A stretch of DNA of 64,000 nt, from positions 868,001 to 932,000 of the forward strand of contig OZ025255.1 of NCBI GenBank assembly GCA_964019135.1. Reading direction: 5' to 3'. Position numbers and translations under genes: made by a program. Of the stretch, positions 11,601 to 26,190 are shown piece by piece; the stretch's first letter is position 1; the number at the start of each line of letters is the position of its first letter. Under the pieces are notes generated by a model, which made no database searches, had not been told where the DNA came from, and saw only the letters and a program-made list of their open reading frames with translations. The stretch comes from Arenicola marina (lineage: Eukaryota; Annelida; Polychaeta; Arenicolidae).

Positions 11601-14018
11601 CACTGCTCTACCTGCTGGTCCCCACCCCAAAGGTCAGCCAATCCTCCACCCCTACACACTGTTCTACCTGCTGGTCGCCACGCCAAAGGTCAGCCAATCC
11701 TCCACGCCTACACACTGCTCTACCTGCTGGTCGCCACGCCAAAGGTCAGCCAATCCTCACCTGCACACTGATCTACCTGCTGTTCGCCACGCCAAAGGTC
11801 AGCCAATCCTCACCTACACACTGCTCTACCTGCTGGTCGCCACGCCAAAGGTCAGCCAATCCTAGACCCCTACACACTGCTCTACCTGCTGGTCGCCACG
11901 CCAAAGGTCAGCCAATCCTCCACCCCTACACACTGCTCTACCTGCTGGTCGCCACGCCAAAGGTCAGCCAGTCCTCACCTACACACTGCTCTACCTGCTG
12001 GTCGCCACGCCAAAGGTCAGCCAGTCCTCCACCCCTACACACTGCTCTACCTGCTGGTCGCCACGCCAAAGGTCAGCCAGTCCTCCACCCCTACACACTG
12101 CTCTACCTGCTGGTCGCCACGCCAAAGGTCAGCCAGTCCTCACCTACACACTGCTCTACCTGCTGGTCGCCACGCCAAAGGTCAGCCAGTCCTCCACCCC
12201 TACACACTGCTCTACCTGCTGGTCGCCACGCCAAAGGTCAGCCAATCCTCCACCCCTACACACTGCTCTACCTGCTGGTCGCCACGCCAAAGGTCAGCCA
12301 GTCCTCCACCCCTACACACTGCTCTACCTGCTCGTCGCCACGCCAAAGGTCAGCCAGTCCTCCACCCCTACACACTGCTCTACCTGCTGGTCGCCACGCC
12401 AAAGGTCAGCCAGTCCTCACCTACACACTGCTCTACCTGCTGGTCGCCACGCCAAAGGTCAGCCAGTCCTCCACCCCTACACACTGCCCTACCTGCTGGT
12501 CGCCACGCCAAAGGTCAGCCAGTCCTCCACCCCTACACACTGCTCTACCTGCTGGTCGCCACGCCAAAGGTCAGCCAGTCCTCACCTACACACTGCTCTA
12601 CCTGCTGGTCGCCACGCCAAAGGTCAGCCAGTCCTCCACCCCTACACACTGCCCTACCTGCTGGTCGCCACGCCAAAGGTCAGCCAGTCCTCACCTACAC
12701 ACTGCTCTACCTGCTGGTCGCCACGCCAAAGGTCAGCCAGTCCTCACCTACACACTGCTCTACCTGCTGGTCGCCACGCCAAAGGTCAGCCAGTCCTCCA
12801 CCCCTACACACTGCTCTACTTGCTGGTCGCCACGCCAAAGGTCAGCCAATCCTCCACCCCTACACACTGCTCTACCTGCTGGTCGCCACGCCAAAGGTCA
12901 GCCAGTCCTCACCTACACACTGCCCTACCTGCTGGTCGCCACGCCAAAGGTCAACCAATCCTCCACCCCTACACACTGCTCTACCTGCTGGTCGCCACGC
13001 CAAAGGTCAGCCAATCCTCCACCCCTACACACTGCTCTACCTGCTGGTCGCCACGCCAAAGGTCAGCCAGTCCTCACCTACACACTGTTATACCTGCTGG
13101 TCGCCACGCCAAAGGTCAGCCAATCCTCTACCCCTACACACTGCTCTACCTGCTGGTCGCCACGCCAAAGGTCAGCCAGTCCTCACCTACTCACTGTTAT
13201 ACCTGCTGGTCGCCACACCAAAGGTCAGCCAGTCCTCCACCCCTACACACTGCTCTACCTGCTGGTCGCCACGCCAAAGGTCAGCCAGTCCTCACCCACA
13301 CACTGCTCTACCTGCTGGTCGCCACGCCAAAGGTCAGCCAGTCCTCCACCCCTACACACTGCTCTACCTGCTGGTCGCCGCGCCAAAGGTCAGCCAGTCC
13401 TCCACCCCTACACACTGCTCTACCTGCTGGTCGCCACGCCAAAGGTCAGCCAATCCTCACCTACACACTGCTCTACCTGCTGGTCGCCACGCCAAAGGTC
13501 AGCCAATCCTCCACCCCTACACACTGCTCTACCTGCAGGTCGCCACGCCAAAGGTCAGCCAATCCTCCACCCCTACACACTGCTCTACCTGCTGGTCGCC
13601 ACGCCAAAGGTCAGCCAATCCTCCACCCCTACACACTGCTGTACCTGCTGGTCGCCACGCCAAAGGTCAGCCAATCCTCCACCCCTACACATTGCTCTAC
13701 CTGCTGGTCTCCACGCCAAAGGTCAGCCAATCCTCCACCCCTACACACTGCTCTACCTGCTGGTCGCCACGCCAAAGGTCAGCCAATCCTCACCTACACA
13801 CTGCTCTACCTGCTGGTCGCCACGCCAAAGGTCAGCCAATCCTCCACCCCTACACACTGCTCTACCTGCTGGTCGCCACGCCAAAGGTCAGCCAATCCTC
13901 CACCCCTACACACTGCTCTACCTGCTGGTCGCCACGCCAAAGGTCAGCCAATCCTCCACCCCTACACACTGCTCTACCTGCTGGTCGCCACTCCAAAGGT
14001 CAGCCAATCCTCCACCCC
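8677..14018 (+). repeat. About 2.64-kb tandem duplication inside the exon B array
   Basis: Copy 1 is about 8677-11319 and copy 2 about 11320-14018. Offset 2643 holds for AAAAGTCAG 8761/11404, the CCTAGACCCC unit 9221/11864 and the CTGCTCGTCG unit 9681/12324. From about 10121 the offset is 2699, meaning copy 2 gained one 56-bp unit. A third partial, rearranged copy follows at about 14.6-16.9 kb. Right boundaries are approximate. Confidence 0.8.
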
Positions 14019-17000
14019 TACACACTGCTCTACCTGCTGGTCGCCACGCCAAAGGTCAGCCAATCCTCCACCCCTACACACTGCTGTACCTGCTGGTCGC
14101 CACGCCAAAGGTCAGCCAATCCTCCACCCCTACACACTGCTCTACCTGCTGGTCGCCACGCCAAAGGTCAGCCAATCCTCCACCCCTACACACTGCTCTA
14201 CCTGCTGGTCGCCACGCCAAAGGTCAGCCAGTGTCCTCACCTACACACTGCTGTACCTGCTGGTCGCCACGCCAAAGGTCAGCCAATCCTCACCTACACA
14301 CTGCTCTACCTGCTGGTCGCCACGCCAAAGGTCAGCCAATCATCACCTACACACTGCTCTACCTGCTGGTCGCCACGCCCAAGGTCAGCCAATCCTCACC
14401 TACACACTGTTCTACCTGCTGGTCGCCACGCCAAAGGTCAGCCAATCCTCACCTACACACTGCTCTACCTGCTGGTCGCCACGCCAAAGGTCAGCCAATC
14501 CTCACCTAAACACTGCTCTACCTGCTGGTCGCCACGCCAAAAGTCAGCCAATCCTCCACACCTACACACTGCTCTACCTGCTGGTCGCCACGCTAAAGCT
14601 CAGCCAATCCTCCATCCCTACACACTGCTCTACCTGCTGGTCGCCAGGCCAAAGGTCAGCCAATCCTCCACCCCTACACACTGCTCTACCTGCTCGTCGC
14701 CACGCCAAAGGTCAGCCAGTCCTCCACCCCTACACACTGCTCTACCTGCTGGTCGCCACGCCAAAGGTCAGCCAGTCCTCACCTACACACTGCTCTACCT
14801 GCTGGTCGCCACGCCAAAGGTCAGCCAGTCCTCCACCCCTACACACTGCCCTACCTGCTGGTCGCCACGCCAAAGGTCAGCCAGTCCTCACCTACACACT
14901 GCTCTACCTGCTGGTCGCCACGCCAAAGGTCAGCCAGTCCTCACCTACACACTGCTCAACCTGCTGGTCGCCACGCCAAAGGTCAGCCAGTCCTCCACCC
15001 CTACACACTGCTCTACTTGCTGGTCGCCACGCCAAAGGTCAGCCAATCCTCCACCCCTACACACTGCTCTACCTGCTGGTCGCCACGCCAAAGGTCAGCC
15101 AGTCCTCACCTACACACTGCCCTACCTGCTGGTCGCCACGCCAAAGGTCAACCAATCCTCCACCCCTACACACTGCTCTACCTGCTGGTCGCCACGCCAA
15201 AGGTCAGCCAATCCTCCACCCCTACACACTGCTCTACCTGCTGGTCGCCACGCCAAAGGTCAGCCAGTCCTCACCTACACACTGTTATACCTGCTGGTCG
15301 CCACGCCAAAGGTCAGCCAATCCTCTACCCCTACACACTGCTCTACCTGCTGGTCGCCACGCCAAAGTTCAGCCAATCCTCCACCCCTACACACTGCTCT
15401 ACCTGCTGGTCGCCACGCCAAAGGTCAGCCAGTCCTCACCTACACACTGTTATACCTGCTGGTCGCCACGCCAAAGGTCAGCCAATCCTCTACCCCTACA
15501 CACTGCTCTACCTGCTGGTCGCCACGCCAAAGGTCAGCCAATCCTCCACCCCTACACACTGCTCTACCTGCTGGTCGCCACGCCAAAGGTCAGCCAGTCC
15601 TCACCTACACACTGTTATACCTGCTGGTCGCCACGCCAAAGGTCAGCCAATCCTCTACCCCTACACACTGCTCTACCTGCTGGTCGCCACGCCAAAGTTC
15701 AGCCAATCCGCCACCCCTACACACTGCTCTACCTGCTGGTCGCCACGCCAAAGGTCAGCCAGTCCTCACCTACACACTGTTATACCTGCTGGTCGCCACG
15801 CCAAAGGTCAGCCAGTCCTCCACCCCTACACACTGCTCTGCCTGCTGGTCGCCACGCCAAAGGTCAGCCAGTCCTCACCCACACACTGCTCTACCTGCTG
15901 GTCGCCACGCCAAAGGTCAGCCAGTCCTCCACCCCTACACACTGCTCTACCTGCTGGTCGCCGCGCCAAAGGTCAGCCAGTCCTCCACCCCTACACACTG
16001 CTCTACCTGCTGGTCGCCACGCCAAAGGTCAGCCAATCCTCACCTACACACTGCTCTACCTGCTGGTCGCCACGCCAAAGGTCAGCCAATCCTCCACCCC
16101 TACACACTGCTCTACCTGCCGGTCGCCACGCCAAAGGTCAGCCAATCCTCCACCCCTACACACTGCTCTACCTGCTGGTCGCCACGCCGAAGGTCAGCCA
16201 ATCCTCCACCCCTACACACTGCTGTACCTGCTGGTCGCCACGCCAAAGGTCAGCCAATCCTCCACCCCTACACATTGCTCTACCTGCTGGTCTCCACGCC
16301 AAAGGTCAGCCAATCCTCCACCCCTACACACTGCTCTACCTGCTGGTCGCCACGCCAAAGGTCAGCCAATCCTCACCTACACACTGCTCTACCTGCTGGT
16401 CGCCACGCCAAAGGTCAGCCAATCCTCCACCCCTACACACTGCTCTACCTGCTGGTCGCCACGCCAAAGGTCAGCCAATCCTCCACCCCTACACACTGCT
16501 CTACCTGCTGGTCGCCACGCCAAAGGTCAGCCAATCCTCCACCCCTACACACTGCTCTACCTGCTGGTCGCCACTCCAAAGGTCAGCCAATCCTCCACCC
16601 CTACACACTGCTCTACCTGCTGGTCGCCACGCCAAAGGTCAGCCAATCCTCCACCCCTACACACTGCTGTACCTGCTGGTCGCCACGCCAAAGGTCAGCC
16701 AATCCTCCACCCCTACACACTGCTCTACCTGCTGGTCGCCACGCCAAAGGTCAGCCAATCCTCCACCCCTACACACTGCTCTACCTGCTGGTCGCCACGC
16801 CAAAGGTCAGCCAGTCCTCACCTACACACTGCTGTACCTGCTGGTCGCCACGCCAAAGGTCAGCCAATCCTCACCTACACACTGCTCTACCTGCTGGTCG
16901 CCACGCCAAAGGTCAGCCAATCATCACCTACACACTGCTCTACCTGCTGGTCGCCACGCCAAAGGTCAGCCAATCCTCACCTACACACTGTTCTACCTGC

Positions 17001-18089
17001 TGGTCGCCACGCCAAAGGTCAGCCAATCCTCACCTACACACTGCTCTACCTGCTGGTCGCCACGCCAAAGGTCAGCCAATCCTCACCTACACACTGCTCT
17101 ACCTGCTGGTCGCCACGCCAAAAGTCAGCCAATCCTCCACACCTACACACTGCTCTACCTGCTGGTCGCCACGCTAAAGCTCAGCCAATCCTCCATCCCT
17201 ACACACTGCTCTACCTGCTGGTCGCCAGGCCAAAGGTCAGCCAATCCTCCACCCCTACACACTGCTCTACCAGCTGGTCGCCACGCCAAAGGTCAGCCAA
17301 TCCTCCACCCCTACACACTGCTCTACCTGCTGGTCGCCACGCCAAAGGTCAGCCAATCCTCACCTGCACACTGCTCTACCTGCTGGTCGCCACGCCAAAG
17401 GTCAGCCAATCCTCACCTACACACTGCTCTACCTGGTGGTCGCCACGCCAAAGGTCAGCCAATCCTCCACCCCTACACACTGCTCTACCTGCTGGTCGCC
17501 ACGCCAAAGGTCAGCCAATCCTCCACCCCTACACACTGCTGTACCTGCTGGTCGCCACGCCAAATGTCAGCCAATCCTCCACCCCTACACACTGCTCTAC
17601 CTGCTGGTCGCCACGCCAAAGGTCAGCCAATCCTCCACCCCTACACACTGCTCTACCTGCTGGTCGCCACGCCAAAGGTCAGCCAATCCTCCACCCCTAC
17701 ACACTGCTGTACCTGCTGGTCGCCACGCCAAAGGTCACCCAATCCTCACCTACACACTGTTCTACCTGCTGGTCGCCACGCCAAAGGTCAGCCAATCCTC
17801 ACCTACACACTGCTCCACCTGCTGGTCGCCACGCCAAAGGTCAGCCAATCCTCCACCCCTACACACTGCTCTACCTGCTGGTCGCCACGCCAAAGGTCAG
17901 CCAATCCTCCACCCCTACACACTGCTCTACCTGCTGGTCGCCACGCCAAAGGTCAGCCAATCCTCCACCCCTACACACTGCTCTACCTGCTGGTCGCCAC
18001 TCCAAAGGTCAGCCAATCCTCCACCCCTACACACTGCTCTACCTGCTGGTCGCCACGCCAAAGGTCAGCCAATCCTCCACCCCTACACA

Positions 18090-19940
18090 CTGCTGTACCT
18101 GCTGGTCGCCACGCCAAAGGTCAGCCAATCCTCCACCCCTACACACTGCTCTACCTGCTGGTCGCCACGCCAAAGGTCAGCCAATCCTCCACCCCTACAC
18201 ACTGCTCTACCTGCTGGTCGCCACGCCAAAGGTCAGCCAGTCCTCACCTACACACTGCTGTACCTGCTGGTCGCCACGCCAAAGGTCAGCCAATCCTCAC
18301 CTACACACTGCTCTACCTGCTGGTCGCCACGCCAAAGGTCAGCCAATCATCACCTACACACTGCTCTACCTGCTGGTCGCCACGCCAAAGGTCAGCCAAT
18401 CCTCACCTACACACTGTTCTACCTGCTGGTCGCCACGCCAAAGGTCAGCCAATCCTCACCTACACACTGCTCTACCTGCTGGTCGCCACGCCAAAGGTCA
18501 GCCAATCCTCACCTACACACTGCTCTACCTGCTGGTCGCCACGCCAAAAGTCAGCCAATCCTCCACACCTACACACTGCTCTACCTGCTGGTCGCCACGC
18601 TAAAGCTCAGCCAATCCTCCATCCCTACACACTGCTCTACCTGCTGGTCGCCAGGCCAAAGGTCAGCCAATCCTCCACCCCTACACACTGCTCTACCTGC
18701 TGGTCGCCACGCCAAAGGTCAGCCAATCCTCACCTGCACACTGCTCTACCTGCTGGTCGCCACGCCAAAGGTCAGCCAATCCTCACCTACACACTGCTCT
18801 ACCTGCTGGTCGCCACGCCAAAGGTCAGCCAATCCTCCACCCCTACACACTGCTCTACCTGCTGGTCGCCACGCCAAAGGTCAGCCAATCCTCCACCCCT
18901 ACACACTGCTGTACCTGCTGGTCGCCACGCCAAATGTCAGCCAATCCTCCACCCCTACACACTGCTCTACCTGCTGGTCGCCACGCCAAAGGTCAGCCAA
19001 TCCTCCACCCCTACACACTGCTCTACCTGCTGGTCGCCACGCCAAAGGTCAGCCAATCCTCCACCCCTACACACTGCTCTACCTGCTGGTCGCCACGCCA
19101 AAGGTCAGCCAGTCCTCACCTACACACTGCTGTACCTGCTGGTCGCCACGCCAAAGGTCAGCCAATCCTCACCTACACACTGCTCTACCTGCTGGTCGCC
19201 ACGCCAAAGGTCAGCCAATCATCACCTACACACTGCTCTACCTGCTGGTCGCCACGCCAAAGGTCAGCCAATCCTCACCTACACACTGTTCTACCTGCTG
19301 GTCGCCACGCCAAAGGTCAGCCAATCCTCACCTACACACTGCTCTACCTGCTGGTCGCCACGCCAAAGGTCAGCCAATCCTCACCTACACACTGCTCTAC
19401 CTGCTGGTCGCCACGCCAAAAGTCAGCCAATCCTCCACACCTACACACTGCTCTACCTGCTGGTCGCCACGCTAAAGCTCAGCCAATCCTCCATCCCTAC
19501 ACACTGCTCTACCTGCTGGTCGCCAGGCCAAAGGTCAGCCAATCCTCCACCCCTACACACTGCTCTACCTGCTGGTCGCCACGCCAAAGGTCAGCCAATC
19601 CTCACCTGCACACTGCTCTACCTGCTGGTCGCCACGCCAAAGGTCAGCCAATCCTCACCTACACACTGCTCTACCTGCTGGTCGCCACGCCAAAGGTCAG
19701 CCAATCCTCCACCCCTACACACTGCTCTACCTGCTGGTCGCCACGCCAAAGGTCAGCCAATCCTCCACCCCTACACACTGCTGTACCTGCTGGTCGCCAC
19801 GCCAAATGTCAGCCAATCCTCCACCCCTACACACTGCTCTACCTGCTGGTCGCCACGCCAAAGGTCAGCCAATCCTCCACCCCTACACACTGCTCTACCT
19901 GCTGGTCGCCACGCCAAAGGTCAGCCAATCCTCCACCCCT
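18090..19940 (+). repeat. 872-bp tandem duplication inside the exon B array
   Basis: The same marker changes recur 872 bases apart: the GCTAAAGCTC unit ending at 18603 and 19475, and the AAATGTCAG unit at 18934 and 19806. Boundaries are approximate. Confidence 0.7.
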
Positions 19941-21544
19941 ACACACTGCTGTACCTGCTGGTCGCCACGCCAAAGGTCAGCCAATCCTCACCTACACACT
20001 GTTCTACCTGCTGGTCGCCACGCCAAAGGTCAGCCAATCCTCACCTACACACTGCTCCACCTGCTGGTCGCCACGCCAAAGGTCAGCCAATCCTCACCTA
20101 CACACTGCTCTACCTGCTGGTCGCCACGCCAAAAGTCAGCCAATCCTCCACCCCTACACACTGCTCTACCTGCTGGTCGCCACGCCAAAGGTCAGCCAAT
20201 CCTCACCTACACACTGCTCTACCTGCTGGTCGCCACGCCAAAGGTCAGCCAATCCTCCACCCCTACACACTGCTCTACCTGCTGGTCGCCACGCCAAAGG
20301 TCAGCCAATCCGCACCTACACACTGCTCTACCTGCTGGTCGCCACGCCAGATGTCAGCCAATCATCACCTACACACTGCTCTACCTGCTGGTCGCCACGC
20401 CAAAGGTCAGCCAATCCTCCACCCCTACACACTGCTCTACCTGCTGGTCGCCACGCCAAAGGTCTGCCAGTCCTCACCTACACACTGCTCTACCTGCTGG
20501 TCGCCACGCCAAAGGTCAGCCAATCCTCACCTACACACTGTTCTACCTGCTGGTCGCCACGCCAAAGGTCAGCCAGTCCTCACCTACACACTGCTCTACC
20601 TGCTGGTCGCCACGCCAAAGGTCCGCCAATCCTCCACCCCTACACACTGCTCTACCTGCTGGTCGCCACGCCAAAGGTCAGCCAATCCTCCACCCCTACA
20701 CAGTGCTCTACCTGCTGGTCGCCACCCCAAAGGTCAGCCAATCCTCCACCCCTACACACTGCTCTACCTGCTGGTCGCCACGCCAAAGGTCAGCCAATCC
20801 TCACCTACACACTGCTCTACCTGCTGGTCGCCACGCCAGATGTCAGCCAATCATCACCTACACACTGCTCTACCTGCTGGTCGCCACGCCAAAGGTCACC
20901 CAATCCTCACCTACACACTGTTCTACCTGCTGGTCGCCACGCCAAAGGTCAGCCAATCCTCACCTACACACTGCTCTACCTGCTGGTCGCCACGCCAAAG
21001 GTCAGCCAATCCTCACCTACACACTGCTCTACCTGCTGGTCGCCACGCCAAAAGTCAGCCAATCCTCCACCCCTACACACTGCTCTACCTGCTGGTCGCC
21101 ACGCCAAAGGTCAGCCAATCCTCACCTACACACTGTTCTACCTCCTGGTCGCCACGCCAAAGGTCAACCAATCCTCACCTACACACTGCTCTACCTGCTG
21201 GTCGCCACGCCAAAGGTCAGCCAATCCTCCACCCCTACACACTGCTCTACCTGCTGGTCGCCACGCCAAAGGTCAGCCAATCCGCACCTACACACTGCTC
21301 TACCTGCTGGTCGCCACGCCAGATGTCAGCCAATCATCACCTACACACTGCTCTACCTGCTGGTCGCCACGCCAAAGGTCAGCCAATCCTCACCTACACA
21401 CTGCTCTACCTGCTGGTCGCCACGCCAGATGTCAGCCAATCATCACCTACACAGTGCTCTACCTGCTGGTCGCCACGCCAAAGGTCAGCCAATCCTCCAC
21501 CCCTACACACTGCTGTACCTGCTGGTCGCCACGCCAAAGGTCAG

Positions 21545-24500
21545 CCAATCCTCCACCCCTACACACTGCTCTACCTGCTGGTCGCCACGCCAAAGGTCAG
21601 CCAATCCTCCACCCCTACACACTGCTCTACCTGCTGGTCGCCACGCCAAAGGTCAGCCAGTCCTCACCTACACACTGCTGTACCTGCTGGTCGCCACGCC
21701 AAAGGTCAGCCAATCCTCACCTACACACTGCTCTACCTGCTGGTCGCCACGCCAAAGGTCAGCCAATCATCACCTACACACTGCTCTACCTGCTGGTCGC
21801 CACGCCAAAGGTCAGCCAATCCTCACCTACACACTGTTCTACCTGCTGGTCGCCACGCCAAAGGTCAGCCAATCCTCACCTACACACTGCTCTACCTGCT
21901 GGTCGCCACGCCAAAGGTCAGCCAATCCTCACCTACACACTGCTCTACCTGCTGGTCGCCACGCCAAAAGTCAGCCAATCCTCCACACCTACACACTGCT
22001 CTACCTGCTGGTCGCCACGCTAAAGCTCAGCCAATCCTCCATCCCTACACACAGCTCTACCTGCTGGTCGCCACGCCAAAGGTCAGCCAATCCTCCACCC
22101 CTACACACTGCTCTACCAGCTGGTCGCCACGCCAAAGGTCAGCCAATCCTCCACCCCTACACACGGCTCTACCTGCTGGTCGCCACCCTAAAGGTCAGCC
22201 AATCCTCCATCCCTACACACTGCTCTACCTGCTGGTCGCCACGCCTAAGGTCAGCCAATCCTCCACCCCTACACACTGCTCTACCTGCTGGTCGCCACGC
22301 CAAAGGTCAGCCAATCCTCCGCCCCTACACACTGCTCTACCTGCTGGTCGCCACGCCAAAGGTCAGCCAATCCTCACCTACACACTGCTCTACCTGCTGG
22401 TCGCCACGCCAAAGGTCAGCCAATCCTCACCTACACACTGCTCTACCTGCTGGTCGCCACGCCAAAAGGTCAGCCAATCCTCCACCCCTACACACTGCTC
22501 CACCTGCTGGTCGCCACGCCAAAGGTCAGCCAATCCTCCACCCCTACACACTGCTCTACCTGCTGGTCGCCACGCCAAAGGTCAGCCAATCCTCCACCCC
22601 TACACACTGCTCTACCTGCTGGTCGCCACGCCAAAGGTCATCCAATCCTCACCTACACACTGTTATACCTGCTGGTCGCCACGCCAACGGTCAGCCAGTC
22701 CTCCACCCCTACACACTGCTCTACCTGCTGGTCGCCACGCCAAAGGTCAGCCAGCCCTCACCCACACACTGCTCTACCTGCTGGTCGCCACGCCAAAGGT
22801 CAGCCAGTCCTCCACCCCTACACACTGCTCTACCTGCTGGTCGCCACGCCAAAGGTCAGCCAATCCTCACCTACACACTGCTCTACCTGCTGGTCGCCAC
22901 GCCAAAGGTCAGCCAATCCTCACCTACACACTGCTCTACCTGCTGGTCGCCACGCCAAAGGTCAGCCAATCCTCCACCCCTACACACTGCTCTACCTGCC
23001 GGTCGCCACGCCAAAGGTCAGCCAATCATCCACCCCTACACACTGCTCTACCTGCTGGTCGCCACGCCGAAGGTCAGCCAATCCTCCACCCCTACACACT
23101 GCTGTACCTGCTGGTCGCCACGCCAAATGTCAGCCAATCCTCCACCCCTACACATTGCTCTACCTGCTGGTCTCCACGCCAAAGGTCAGCCAATCCTCCA
23201 CCCCTACACACTGCTCTACCTGCTGGTCGCCACGCCAAAGGTCAGCCAATCCTCACCTACACACTGCTCTACCTGCTGGTCGCCACGCCAAAGGTCAGCC
23301 AATCCTCCACCCCTACACACTGCTCTACCTGCTGGTCGCCACGCCAAAGGTCAGCCAATCCTCCACCCCTACACACTGCTCTACCTGCTGGTCGCCACGC
23401 CAAAGGTCAGCCAATCCTCCACCCCTACACACTGCTCTACCTGCTGGTCGCCACTCCAAAGGTCAGCCAATCCTCCACCCCTACACACTGCTCTACCTGC
23501 TGGTCGCCACGCCAAAGGTCAGCCAATCCTCCACCCCTACACAGTGCTCTACCTGCTGGTCACCACCCCAAAGGTCAGCCGATCCTCCACCCCTACACAC
23601 TGCTCTACCTGCTGGTCGCCACGCCAAAGGTCAGCCAATCCTCCACCCCTACACACTGCTCTACCTGCTGGTCGCCACGCCAAAGGTCAGCCAGTCCTCA
23701 CCTACACACTGCTGTACCTGCTGGTCGCCACGCCAAAGGTCAGCCAATCCTCACCTACACACTGCTCTACCTGCTGGTCGCCACGCCAAAGGTCAGCCAA
23801 TCATCACCTACACACTGCTCTACCTGCTGGTCGCCACGCCAAAGGTCAGCCAATCCTCACCTACACACTGTTCTACCTGCTGGTCGCCACGCCAAAGGTC
23901 AGCCAATCCTCACCTACACACTGCTCTACCTGCTGGTCGCCACGCCAAAGGTCAGCCAATCCTCACCTACACACTGCTCTACCTGCTGGTCGCCACGCCA
24001 AAAGTCAGCCAATCCTCCACACCTACACACTGCTCTACCTGCTGGTCGCCACGCTAAAGCTCAGCCAATCCTCCATCCCTACACACAGCTCTACCTGCTG
24101 GTCGCCACGCCAAAGGTCAGCCAATCCTCCACCCCTACACACTGCTCTACCTGCTGGTCGCCACGCCAAAGGTCAGCCAATCCTCCACCCCTACACACGG
24201 CTCTACCTGCTGGTCGCCACCCTAAAGGTCAGCCAATCCTCCATCCCTACACACTGCTCTACCTGCTGGTCGCCACGCCTAAGGTCAGCCAATCCTCCAC
24301 CCCTACACACTGCTCTACCTGCTGGTCGCCACGCCAAAGGTCAGCCAATCCTCCGCCCCTACACACTGCTCTACCTGCTGGTCGCCACGCCAAAGGTCAG
24401 CCAATCCTCACCTACACACTGCTCTACCTGCTGGTCGCCACGCCAAAGGTCAGCCAATCCTCACCTACACACTGCTCTACCTGCTGGTCGCCACGCCAAA

Positions 24501-26190
24501 AGGTCAGCCAATCCTCCACCCCTACACACTGCTCCACCTGCTGGTCGCCACGCCAAAGGTCAGCCAATCCTCCACCCCTACACACTGCTCTACCTGCTGG
24601 TCGCCACGCCAAAGGTCAGCCAATCCTCCACCCCTACACACTGCTCTACCTGCTGGTCGCCACGCCAAAGGTCATCCAATCCTCACCTACACACTGTTAT
24701 ACCTGCTGGTCGCCACGCCAACGGTCAGCCAGTCCTCCACCCCTACACACTGCTCTACCTGCTGGTCGCCACGCCAAAGGTCAGCCAGCCCTCACCCACA
24801 CACTGCTCTACCTGCTGGTCGCCACGCCAAAGGTCAGCCAGTCCTCCACCCCTACACACTGCTCTACCTGCTGGTCGCCACGCCAAAGGTCAGCCAATCC
24901 TCACCTACACACTGCTCTACCTGCTGGTCGCCACGCCAAAGGTCAGCCAATCCTCACCTACACACTGCTCTACCTGCTGGTCGCCACGCCAAAGGTCAGC
25001 CAATCCTCCACCCCTACACACTGCTCTACCTGCCGGTCGCCACGCCAAAGGTCAGCCAATCATCCACCCCTACACACTGCTCTACCTGCTGGTCGCCACG
25101 CCGAAGGTCAGCCAATCCTCCACCCCTACACACTGCTGTACCTGCTGGTCGCCACGCCAAATGTCAGCCAATCCTCCACCCCTACACATTGCTCTACCTG
25201 CTGGTCTCCACGCCAAAGGTCAGCCAATCCTCCACCCCTACACACTGCTCTACCTGCTGGTCGCCACGCCAAAGGTCAGCCAATCCTCACCTACACACTG
25301 CTCTACCTGCTGGTCGCCACGCCAAAGGTCAGCCAATCCTCCACCCCTACACACTGCTCTACCTGCTGGTCACCACGCCAAAGGTCAGCCAATCCTCCAC
25401 CCCTACACACTGCTCTACCTGCTGGTCGCCACGCCAAAGGTCAGCCAATCCTCCACCCCTACACACTGCTCTACCTGCTGGTCGCCACTCCAAAGGTCAG
25501 CCAATCCTCCACCCCTACACACTGCTCTACCTGCTGGTCGCCACGCCAAAGGTCAGCCAATCCTCCACCCCTACACACTGCTGTACCTGCTGGTCGCCAC
25601 GCCAAAGGTCAGCCAATCCTCCACCCCTACACACTGCTCTACCTGCTGGTCGCCACGCCAAAGGTCAGCCAATCCTCCACCCCTACACACTGCTCTACCT
25701 GCTGGTCGCCACGCCAAAGGTCAGCCAGTCCTCACCTACACACTGCTGTACCTGCTGGTCGCCACGCCAAAGGTCAGCCAATCCTCACCTACACACTGCT
25801 CTACCTGCTGGTCGCCACGCCAAAGGTCAGCCAATCATCACCTACACACTGCTCTACCTGCTGGTCGCCACGCCAAAGGTCAGCCAATCCTCACCTACAC
25901 ACTGTTCTACCTGCTGGTCGCCACGCCAAAGGTCAGCCAATCCTCACCTACACACTGCTCTACCTGCTGGTCGCCACGCCAAAGGTCAGCCAATCCTCAC
26001 CTACACACTGCTCTACCTGCTGGTCGCCACGCCAAAAGTCAGCCAATCCTCCACCCTTACACACTGCTCTACCTGCTGGTCGCCACGCTAAAGCTCAGCC
26101 AATCCTCCATCCCTACACACAGCTCTACCTGCTGGTCGCCACGCCAAAGGTCAGCCAATCCTCCACCCCTACACACTGCTCTACCAGCTG
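21545..26190 (+). repeat. 2,034-bp tandem duplication inside the exon B array
   Basis: Offset 2034 recurs at 22390/24424, 23155/25189 and 22023/24057/26091. It includes a unit with an extra A (GCCAAAAGGTC), a useful marker. A single copy of the block lies at about 37.9-40.2 kb in the second 16-kb copy. Confidence 0.8.

Noticed and set aside
22390-22578. Minus-strand 62-codon open frame (also at 24424 and 38489)
   Set aside because: Identical chance frames created by one unit with an extra A, copied by block duplication.
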